From assembly GCA_030040755.1 (NCBI GenBank), contig JASHTC010000144.1, positions 1 through 11,292 on the forward strand: 11,292 nt of DNA, written 5' to 3'. This document shows, one piece after another, positions 6,806 to 11,292 of this stretch (position 1 is the stretch's first letter; each line of letters begins with the position of its first letter). The DNA comes from Thermoplasmata archaeon (GTDB lineage Archaea; Thermoplasmatota; Thermoplasmata; Lutacidiplasmatales; UBA184). Made by a program: the position numbers and the translations under genes. The notes under the pieces were generated by a model. It saw only the letters and a list, made by a program, of their open reading frames with translations, searched no databases and was not told where the DNA came from.

Positions 6806-7674
6806 CCGCCCCTCCTAACCGGCATCTCCGGTCGCCATCCGTAGACGGTCTTCACGGAGTCCACGAACGGGACCCGCAGACGCTCGACCCCCCCGGGCGA
6901 GGCTTCGGCGATGGCCCGCGCCCGCCGGGGCACCGTGGCGAGGTCGAGGACCGCCCCCGGCCGGCTCGGGTCGTCGAGGAAGTCCGTCTCGAGGAACCAG
7001 GGACCGGCATCGCCCATGGCGTCCCGGACCAGGTCTCTCCGCGCCAGGTAGGAGGGCGCGACCCCGCCCCGCTCCTCGGGGGGCACCCGGGCCCGGGCGT
7101 AATGCTTCACCACCCGATGCGGCGGCAGGCCGGCGCGGCGGGCGCGGGCGGCCAGGTCCCGATACTGCTCCGGGGCGAGGTCCGCACTGTGAACCACGAC
7201 CGGGCAATCGACGTCCCGGGCGACCGAGAGGACGTGGTCGAACGCCGCGTCGGCCGCCGCCCGCACGTCCGTCGGCACGTCGAAGTGGGGGAACCCTACC
7301 TCCCCCAAGGCCACCGCGCGGTGCTCGCGCACCCACGCTCCGGCCAGGTCCAGCGCGCCTTGGTGCACTTCCAGGGCGGCCGTCAACCCAAGCAGGGGAG
7401 CGGCCGCGACGAGGTCGACCGGGTACGGGGAGACGACCACGTACACCTCGATCCCCGCCTCGGCCCGGACCTTGTAGGCCAGCGCCTCGGTCATCTCGAA
7501 CTGGACGCGGTAGTCGTCGACGCTCCGGGGCACCTCGTTCGAGTAGTTCTGCGTCGCGAGGAACAAGTGCGTCCCGCCGGCCGAGGCGAACCGGCGCGCG
7601 GCCGCGACCCCTTCCCCGAGCGGGCTGAGATGACAGTGGTGGTCGACGACCGGAAGGTCGGTGGGGAGCGGCAC
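6802..7674 (-). CDS. TatD-like metal-dependent hydrolase (archaeal type)
   Basis: A 290-aa amidohydrolase-fold protein. The metal ligands are visible in order along the TIM barrel: DHHCH (H13, H15), GEVGFPH (E125), VVHSA (H162), KHYA (H191) and LETDFLDD (D231). This set is that of TatD-type hydrolases. The overall sequence, with SVDDYRVQFEMTEAL and the closing VDSVKTVYGW, is closer to the archaeal TatD-related family (COG1831 type) than to bacterial TatD. The substrate is unknown; bacterial TatD acts as a DNase, which should not be assumed here. The start is a GTG at 7672-7674, 20 bp after the tbp stop. It overlaps tmk by 4 bp. Confidence 0.88.
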   Translation of the reverse strand: MPLPTDLPVVDHHCHLSPLGEGVAAARRFASAGGTHLFLATQNYSNEVPRSVDDYRVQFEMTEALAYKVRAEAGIEVYVVVSPYPVDLVAAAPLLGLTAALEVHQGALDLAGAWVREHRAVALGEVGFPHFDVPTDVRAAADAAFDHVLSVARDVDCPVVVHSADLAPEQYRDLAARARRAGLPPHRVVKHYARARVPPEERGGVAPSYLARRDLVRDAMGDAGPWFLETDFLDDPSRPGAVLDLATVPRRARAIAEASPGGVERLRVPFVDSVKTVYGWRPEMPVRRGG

Positions 7675-7694
7675 GCGGGCGGTGCGCCCGGGGC

Positions 7695-8240
7695 CTACCG
7701 GAGGAGCCCGGCGCCCTGGAGCTCCTTGGTGATCTTCTTGACCGCGACCTCGACGTCGGAGGGCTTGCGCGCCCCGGTGCAGACGAGCTTGCCGCTCCCG
7801 AACAGGAGGACGACCACGCGGGGGTCCTCGATCCGGCAGACGAGCCCGGGGAACTGCTCGGGCTCGTACTCCACCCGGTCGAGGCCGAGGGTGACCGCGA
7901 TCGCGTTGAGATTGATCTCACTCTCGAGGTCGGAGCTCGCGACGATGTTCTGCACCTCGATCTTCGGGTGCATGTTGATCTTCTGGCCGCCCTTCTTGAT
8001 CTGGGCCGCAACCGAGTGGATCGACTCCTCGACCTCGTGCATGCTCTTCGCGCCCGTGCAGACGACCTTGCCGGAGCGGAACAACAGGATCGCGGTCTTG
8101 GGGACCTTGAGGCGGTAGATCAGGCCGGGAAACTGTTCGGGCTCGTACTCGGCCCCGTCCAGACCCAGCGCGATCGACTGGAGGTCGAGCTCGTCCCCGA
8201 GGGAGGTGGATGCTACGACATTCTCGATGCGAATCTTCAC
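7695..8240 (-). CDS. tbp: TATA-box-binding protein
   Basis: This is the archaeal general transcription factor that binds and bends the TATA box and recruits TFB. The 181-aa saddle is two imperfect direct repeats of about 90 residues, VKIRIENVVAST... and PKIEVQNIVASS..., each carrying EYEPEQFPGL and a LLF-x-SGK-x-VCTGA strand. The four phenylalanines expected to kink DNA (one in each QFPGL, one in each LLF) are present. The protein ends in GAGLLR, without the acidic tail seen in many archaeal TBPs. The GTG at 8240 was chosen because GAGGTG (8249-8254, minus) sits 8 nt upstream; a TTG immediately before it (8243) is the alternative. Two TATA-like boxes lie upstream, so transcription is probably separate from the Nudix gene. 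Confidence 0.97.
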   Translation of the reverse strand: MKIRIENVVASTSLGDELDLQSIALGLDGAEYEPEQFPGLIYRLKVPKTAILLFRSGKVVCTGAKSMHEVEESIHSVAAQIKKGGQKINMHPKIEVQNIVASSDLESEINLNAIAVTLGLDRVEYEPEQFPGLVCRIEDPRVVVLLFGSGKLVCTGARKPSDVEVAVKKITKELQGAGLLR

Positions 8241-8248
8241 CAACGAAA

Positions 8249-8254
8249 CACCTC
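8249..8254 (-). promoter_or_regulatory. Shine-Dalgarno sequence of tbp
   Basis: GAGGTG on the minus strand is complementary to the 16S rRNA 3' end. It lies 8 nt before the GTG (8240) and 5 nt before the TTG (8243). It is the clearest ribosome-binding site in the window, so tbp is probably translated from a leadered mRNA, unlike several neighbours. Confidence 0.6.
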
Positions 8255-8263
8255 GTGGGGGAG

Positions 8264-8271
8264 TATTTAAA
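8264..8271 (-). promoter_or_regulatory. Proximal TATA-like box of tbp
   Basis: TTTAAATA on the minus strand is a near-consensus archaeal TATA box, about 27 nt upstream of the start codons. Used alone it would give an essentially leaderless mRNA lacking the GAGGTG site. Confidence 0.55.
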
Positions 8272-8275
8272 CTAC

Positions 8276-8283
8276 TATATAAA
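8276..8283 (-). promoter_or_regulatory. Distal TATA-like box of tbp
   Basis: TTTATATA on the minus strand (TATATAAA on plus) is 12 bp upstream of the proximal box. Initiation about 25 nt downstream would give a leader of about 12-15 nt that just includes the GAGGTG ribosome-binding site. It is therefore the better candidate for the productive promoter. No plus-strand gene follows that would use it in the other direction. Confidence 0.55.
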
Positions 8284-8312
8284 GGCGATTCGGGCCAGAA
8301 CCCCCCTCGTCG

Positions 8313-8939
8313 TCACGGGGTGGGCGTCGCTCGGCTCGGAAAGGCGGGGCCGAGCGCGCCGTCCTCGGCCGGCAGTTCGAAGAACTGACGGAGGAGGCGG
8401 CGCGTGAACCCCCACACCACGTGACCCTCGTAGACGGTCGCGGGCACGGCAAGCGCGCCCCGGGGGGTATCCTGCAGCACCGGTCGGGTTTCGTCGAGGG
8501 CGGCCCGCGGGAGCCAGAAGACGTGGGCCACCTCCTCCGCGTTCCCGGGGAACGGAGCTCGCCGGGGAGGCCCGAGCGCGGCGGCGAAGACCGCGACCCG
8601 GAGCCCGAAGCGGGCCGCGTAGTCGGTCCCCACGTAGTGCAACGGCCCCGCTAGGTCGCCGAGCGCGAGCCCGACCTCCTCCTCCATCTCCCGTGCGGCG
8701 GTCACGGCGAGATTCCCGTCCCCCTCCTCCACATGGCCCCCCGGGAGGGCGACCTGACCGGAGGCCGGGTCCTCGGAGCGCACGGTCCGCTCGATCAGGA
8801 GGACCTCGACGTCCCCCGCTCCTTGGCGGAGCACCAGGGTGACGGCCGCGCCCGCCAGGAGCACGGGAGGCCGCTCCTCCGGGAACCGCCCCAACCAGTC
8901 CGCCACGGAGCGGCTCGCAGGGGCCGGGACCGCGGTCAC
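8313..8939 (-). CDS. Nudix hydrolase, CoA pyrophosphatase-like
   Basis: A 208-aa Nudix protein. The Nudix box reads GGHVEEGD...REMEEEVGL (67-91), with the Mg-binding R-E-x-x-E-E-x-G intact (R83, E84, E87, E88, G90). Two features resemble the CoA-pyrophosphatase (NudL/UPF0035) subgroup: a loop one residue longer between G and RE with Asp at its seventh position, and the preceding LLIERTVRSEDPASGQVALPGG, a relaxed version of L-L-x-x-RS...GQ-x-x-FPGG. These enzymes cleave CoA and derivatives to 3',5'-ADP and phosphopantetheine. The specific substrate remains an inference. The GTG start (8937-8939) overlaps the TGA of the 57-aa coiled-coil gene by 4 bp (GTGA), so the two are probably translationally coupled. 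A 69-bp gap with TATA boxes separates it from tbp. Confidence 0.85.
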   Translation of the reverse strand: MTAVPAPASRSVADWLGRFPEERPPVLLAGAAVTLVLRQGAGDVEVLLIERTVRSEDPASGQVALPGGHVEEGDGNLAVTAAREMEEEVGLALGDLAGPLHYVGTDYAARFGLRVAVFAAALGPPRRAPFPGNAEEVAHVFWLPRAALDETRPVLQDTPRGALAVPATVYEGHVVWGFTRRLLRQFFELPAEDGALGPAFPSRATPTP

Positions 8940-9109
8940 GATTGCCAGTCGAAAGTGACCTTTTCCCGGATGGTGGACCGATCGTCGGGATTCTCTTTGC
9001 GCGGCGCGGTGCCCTTCTCGAGCAGGGCGACGCGGATGCGCAGGTCGCGCAGCTGGCGCTCGAGCTCGGCGACCCGGGCCGTCAGGTCGGGAGCGGCGGG
9101 AACACTCAC
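8936..9109 (-). CDS. Small coiled-coil protein with C-terminal DWQ motif
   Basis: A 57-aa ORF. Residues 8-32 (DLTARVAELERQLRDLRIR, then VALLEKG) form a heptad-patterned coiled coil. A charged segment follows, NPDDRSTIREKVTFDWQS, ending in an aromatic motif that looks conserved rather than random. Three points support it as a real gene: a GTG start with a TATA-like CTTATC centred 27 nt upstream, a GGTGAGG purine-rich site just ahead, and a GTGA overlap with the Nudix gene. Codon use also matches its neighbours. The function is unknown. A dimeric adaptor or DNA/RNA-binding accessory would suit the architecture, but that is speculation. Confidence 0.75.
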   Translation of the reverse strand: MSVPAAPDLTARVAELERQLRDLRIRVALLEKGTAPRKENPDDRSTIREKVTFDWQS

Positions 9110-9130
9110 GACCTCACCAACTCCGGGCGG

Positions 9131-9140
9131 GCAGATAAGC
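9131..9140 (-). promoter_or_regulatory. TATA-like box for the coiled-coil/Nudix unit
   Basis: GCTTATCTGC on the minus strand is the only AT-containing element in the 45-bp gap after the alpha/beta hydrolase gene. It is centred about 27 nt before the GTG at 9109. Confidence 0.4.
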
Positions 9141-9154
9141 CTCGTGTCGGCGAT

Positions 9155-9997
9155 TCAGGGCGAGCCGGCCGGGCGTTGCGCCTCGGCCCGGTGCAGGTGC
9201 TCGGTGAGCGCCTCGGCGAGCTCGGCCGGTCGCTCGATCGGGATCAGGTGGCCCGTCTGCGCGAAGATCCGGATGACCGACCCGGGGATCGATTGACGGA
9301 GGATCCGACCGTGGGAGGCGTCCATCACCTGGTCGTCCATCGCCTGGACGATCAGGGTCGGCTTCCGGATGCCCGAGAGGGAGTTCCGCTCGTCGAAGCC
9401 GCGGAGCGAACGGCCCCAGGCGACCGCCCCGCCGTAGTCCCGGGTCCGCACTTCCTCATGGACCTCGTCGACGACCTCCATGTGGGCCTCCACCCAGTCC
9501 GGGTAGTAGACGTCCTTGAGCAGGCGCAGGGCGAGCGCCTCCGGTCCCTCCTCGGCCGAGGTCGACCACCACCGCTCCATGACCGCCCGGCCGTGCGGGT
9601 CCAGGTAGGCGGCGCTGCTGACCAGGGCCAGGGAGCGGGTGCGTTCCGGGTGGTCGAGGGTCAATCGGAGGGCGAGAAACCCGCCGGCGCTGAGCCCGAC
9701 CCAGTGGGCCGAGTCCACCTGCTTCTCCTCGAGCAGGTGCAGGACGTCCCCCGCCATCTCGGCGAGGGTGAACTCCGAGCCGGGCGGGGCGGGACTCTGG
9801 CCGTGCCCGCGGAGGTCCGGCGCAAGGACGCGGAACTCGCGGCGGAGGGAGGTGGCGACCGCGTTCCACACCAACCGGTCCCCCCCGATCCCGTGCAGCA
9901 GGACCACCGCGGGACCCTGCCCGTCGTCGCGGCAGGACAGCTCGGCCGGCCGGGGGGGTGTCGCGGCCATTCGGCCGACCGACGGTTGGCCCCTCAT
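9155..9997 (-). CDS. Alpha/beta hydrolase
   Basis: A 280-aa alpha/beta hydrolase-fold protein. HG in LLHGIGG (35-36) forms the oxyanion hole. The nucleophile elbow is GLSAGG (Ser 103), the likely acid is in QAMDDQ (Asp 222), and the His is in TGHLIPIE (His 250), giving a complete catalytic triad. APDLRGHGQSP is typical of the lactonase/esterase branch that includes 3-oxoadipate enol-lactonase, but the substrate cannot be assigned. The cap region (about 140-205) is rich in Trp, Tyr and acidic residues. Candidate starts are the GTG at 10024, the ATG at 9997 and the ATG at 9970. The middle one was chosen because a TATA-like box at 10029-10035 would place transcription start a few bases ahead of it. 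The gene is divergent from thiI. Confidence 0.88.
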   Translation of the reverse strand: MRGQPSVGRMAATPPRPAELSCRDDGQGPAVVLLHGIGGDRLVWNAVATSLRREFRVLAPDLRGHGQSPAPPGSEFTLAEMAGDVLHLLEEKQVDSAHWVGLSAGGFLALRLTLDHPERTRSLALVSSAAYLDPHGRAVMERWWSTSAEEGPEALALRLLKDVYYPDWVEAHMEVVDEVHEEVRTRDYGGAVAWGRSLRGFDERNSLSGIRKPTLIVQAMDDQVMDASHGRILRQSIPGSVIRIFAQTGHLIPIERPAELAEALTEHLHRAEAQRPAGSP

Positions 9998-10028
9998 TAG
10001 GTCGGCGGAGGCCGGGGAGGGCACCTCC

Positions 10029-10035
10029 TAAATAG
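10029..10035. promoter_or_regulatory. Shared TATA-like box between alpha/beta hydrolase and thiI genes
   Basis: TAAATAG on plus reads CTATTTA on minus and is the only AT-rich run between the two divergent genes. Its centre is 28 nt before the ATG of the ThiI-like gene (leaderless spacing) and 35 nt before the ATG at 9997. GGAGGTG occurs on the minus strand at 10022-10028, but it overlaps the potential GTG start at 10024 instead of preceding it, so its role is unclear. Confidence 0.45.
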
Positions 10036-10059
10036 AGGGGCCCGGCTCTTCCCTCTTCG

Positions 10060-10686
10060 ATGGCGCGGGGGGTGATGCTGATGAGCGGCGGGATCGACTC
10101 GCCGGTGGCGATGCACTACCTCCTCCGGCAGGGGCACGAGCTGCTCGCGGTCCACATGGACAATCGCCCGTTCACGGACGACTCCCCGCTCGCCAAGGTC
10201 GTCGACCATCTCGCCCTCCTTCGGGAGCGGTACCACCAGCCGATCCCGCTCTACGTGGTACCCCACGGGACGACCCAGGTCACCCTGATGCGGGAGACCG
10301 ACCGCCACGTCGGCTGCGTGCTGTGCCGCCGGTTCATGTGGCGCTCGGCCGAGCGGGTCGCCGAGCGGGAGGGCGCGACCTTCCTGGTGACCGGCGAGGC
10401 GCTCGGCCAGGTCGCCTCCCAGACGCTCTCGAACATGCGCACGGCCACCGCCTCCGTGCACCTCCCGATCGTCCGACCGTTGATCGGCCTCGACAAGCAG
10501 GAGATCGAGGCGGTCGCCAAGTCGATCGGGACGTACGAGATCTCGACCCGCCCGGGGGTCTGCTGCCAGGCGGTGCCCGACCGACCGGCGACCCGGTCGA
10601 ACCTCGTGCAGATCCTCCGGGAGGAGGAGCGGTTGGACGTGGACCAGATCATCGACGACTGCGTCCGCAAGGCGGTCCTCCTCTAG
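10060..10686 (+). CDS. thiI: ThiI-type PP-loop tRNA 4-thiouridine synthetase domain, lacking THUMP
   Basis: A 208-aa protein equivalent to the C-terminal adenylating half of ThiI, which activates U8 of tRNA for thiolation. The PP-loop is SGGIDSPVA (9-17). CVLCRRFM (C86, C89) is the archaeal CxxC reported as essential in Methanococcus ThiI. TGEALGQVASQTLSNM (111-126) is the family signature, and PGVCCQAVP carries C168-C169, one of which may be a third cluster ligand. Full-length ThiI has N-terminal NFLD and THUMP domains that recognise tRNA. Here the ATG lies two residues before the PP-loop strand and only 28 nt after the TATA-like box, so their absence is real in this gene rather than a start miscall. 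It could be a paralogue or could work with a separate THUMP protein. Confidence 0.85.
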   Translation: MARGVMLMSGGIDSPVAMHYLLRQGHELLAVHMDNRPFTDDSPLAKVVDHLALLRERYHQPIPLYVVPHGTTQVTLMRETDRHVGCVLCRRFMWRSAERVAEREGATFLVTGEALGQVASQTLSNMRTATASVHLPIVRPLIGLDKQEIEAVAKSIGTYEISTRPGVCCQAVPDRPATRSNLVQILREEERLDVDQIIDDCVRKAVLL

Positions 10687-10717
10687 GCGCGGGGCCTCCG
10701 GCCGTTCCTTCGCTCCC

Positions 10718-10975
10718 ATGTATCGGACCCTTCGGCTGTGCGCGAGCGGGGGAGGGTTCGAAGCGCTCCCCGAGACGCCCCGGACCGTCGACCTGAAGCG
10801 GGTCCGTGCGGCCCTCGAGGCGGCCCGGGTGCCGGTCATCGACGCCCGCGTGATGCTCATCGCGACCCTCGAGGTGGAGGTCACGATCAGCCGCGCGGGG
10901 CGCCTGCTCTTCAAGACCGCCGACCCCGCGGCGGCCGACCGCGCCTTCGCCTGGCTCCGTCCGCTCCTCGGCTGA
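10718..10975 (+). CDS. 85-aa protein of unknown function downstream of thiI
   Basis: A small protein with a predicted alpha/beta layout. A short strand MYRTLRLCASGGG comes first, then a helix VDLKRVRAALEAARVP. Two strands follow (DARVMLIATLEVEVTISR and RAGRLLFKT), and a final helix DPAAADRAFAWLRPLL. It has no cysteine pair, no membrane segment and no motif I can assign. The VTISRAGRLLFKTAD hairpin looks conserved and basic, as in small ferredoxin-like RNA-binding or subunit proteins. It starts 31 bp after thiI with no visible TATA box, so cotranscription is likely and a link to tRNA thiolation is a reasonable guess. Confidence 0.7.
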   Translation: MYRTLRLCASGGGFEALPETPRTVDLKRVRAALEAARVPVIDARVMLIATLEVEVTISRAGRLLFKTADPAAADRAFAWLRPLLG

Positions 10976-10979
10976 GAAG

Positions 10980-11051
10980 CCGGCGCACGGGGCCCGCCGG
11001 GGGGCCGCTAGGTTAATTCCGCGCTCGCTCTCGTTAGCGTCGGTAATCGGT
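10980..11051 (+). promoter_or_regulatory. Intergenic region before thiolase: weak hairpin and promoter-like element
   Basis: A 6-bp inverted repeat CCGGCG/CGCCGG (10980-10985 and 10995-11000, loop 9) follows the 85-aa gene. With no T-run after it, it is poor evidence for an archaeal terminator. GTTAATT at 11012-11018 is centred 37 nt before the thiolase ATG and could serve as a TATA box with a leader of about 10 nt. No ribosome-binding site is obvious. Confidence 0.3.
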
Positions 11052-11292
11052 ATGCGGGAAGCATGGGTCGTCGGAGCGGCCTCGAACCGTTTCGGAAAGA
11101 TGGCGGAGAGCGGCCGGGAGGCCGCGACGCGAGTCTCGCTCGCGGCCATCGAGAAGTCGGGCCTGGAACCGAAGGACATCGGCTACACCTTCGTCTCGAA
11201 CTGCTTCGGGATCGCGGAGCATCAGGCGCACGTCGGCCCCCTGATCAACGGAGGGCTCGGGATCCCCGACGTGCCGTCCTGCACGATCGAGT
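11052..11292 (+). CDS. Thiolase-superfamily acyltransferase, N-terminal part
   Basis: The frame opens at ATG 11052 and leaves the window after 80 codons. MREAWVVGAASNRFGK is the first strand and loop of the archaeal/SCP-x thiolase branch (compare the common M-R-x-V-x-V-x-G...T-x-FG-K). EAATRVSLAAIEKSGLEPKDIGYTFVSN, then the stretch from HQAHVGPLINGGLGIPDVPS, matches the region leading to the nucleophilic Cys, which lies just beyond the edge. In archaea such proteins often form a complex with HMG-CoA synthase and a DUF35 protein for mevalonate synthesis. The neighbours that would confirm this are not visible. Alternative roles are beta-oxidation or a non-catalytic thiolase homologue. Confidence 0.85.
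   Translation, partial: MREAWVVGAASNRFGKMAESGREAATRVSLAAIEKSGLEPKDIGYTFVSNCFGIAEHQAHVGPLINGGLGIPDVPSCTIE

Noticed and set aside
3068..6844. A 1258-codon open frame on the plus strand
   Set aside because: It is antisense to six well-supported minus-strand genes and overlaps cca. Its product is Arg/Pro/Gly/Glu-rich with no domain. Long stop-free shadows are expected at this GC content.
7102..8118. 338-codon plus-strand frame opposite tatD and tbp
   Set aside because: It is antisense to two clearly identified genes, and its product has no domain.
8276..8283. Plus-strand promoter TATATAAA driving a gene toward 8300-8900
   Set aside because: No credible plus-strand gene follows. The region is fully accounted for by the Nudix gene on minus.
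10980..11000. Intrinsic terminator after the 85-aa gene
   Set aside because: The stem is short and GC-only with no T-run, and archaeal termination depends mainly on T-rich stretches.
1..11292. tRNA genes, CRISPR arrays, insertion sequences, att sites
   Set aside because: Reading by eye found no cloverleaf with a GTTCRA-type arm in an intergenic gap, no spaced direct repeats, and no transposase or terminal inverted repeats. Most intergenic gaps are too short to hold them.

Overview
The window is archaeal chromosomal DNA of very high GC content. It carries a TATA-binding protein (TBP), an Orc1/Cdc6-type AAA+ ATPase, a class I (archaeal) CCA-adding enzyme, a ThiI PP-loop protein with the archaeal CxxC, and an archaeal-type TatD-like hydrolase. 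Several genes have TATA-like AT-rich boxes centred 25-28 nt before a GTG or ATG codon, the arrangement of leaderless archaeal transcripts. Gene content and GC content suggest an uncultured euryarchaeal or Thermoplasmatota-like lineage. That placement is an inference, because the window has no rRNA or other phylogenetic marker that I can place by eye.

Layout. At the left edge (1-121, minus) is the N-terminus of a helix-turn-helix protein resembling the front of MerB-like proteins. A SAM-dependent methyltransferase (288-1205, plus) runs 122 bp into the 3' end of a convergent AmrS-like radical SAM gene (1084-2139, minus). The CCA-adding enzyme (2247-3671, plus) is divergent from amrS. Its stop codon shares a CTAG with the stop of the next, opposing gene.

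From 9109 down to 3668 lies a tight minus-strand array. In transcription order it is: a 57-aa coiled-coil protein, a Nudix hydrolase (CoA pyrophosphatase-like), TBP, a TatD-like metallohydrolase, thymidylate kinase, a divergent Orc1/Cdc6 paralogue, lipoyl synthase and a three-helix membrane protein. Adjacent genes overlap by 4 bp or lie 3-69 bp apart. Internal TATA-like boxes before tbp, the orc gene and lipA suggest nested promoters rather than one simple operon. The array mixes transcription (tbp), DNA precursor supply (tmk), replication (orc) and cofactor metabolism (lipA).

Upstream of it is an alpha/beta hydrolase (9155-9997, minus), divergent from a THUMP-less ThiI-type PP-loop protein (10060-10686, plus) across a 62-bp region holding one near-symmetric AT box. 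An 85-aa protein of unknown function (10718-10975) follows ThiI, and the right edge enters a thiolase-superfamily gene (11052 onward).

No tRNA, rRNA, CRISPR array, insertion sequence or obvious horizontally acquired island was seen. This is mostly housekeeping DNA. The features most worth a second look are the double TATA box of tbp, the relay of promoters built over upstream stop codons, the altered sensor-1 region of the Orc1/Cdc6 paralogue, the THUMP-less ThiI with its small partner, and the short coiled-coil gene.
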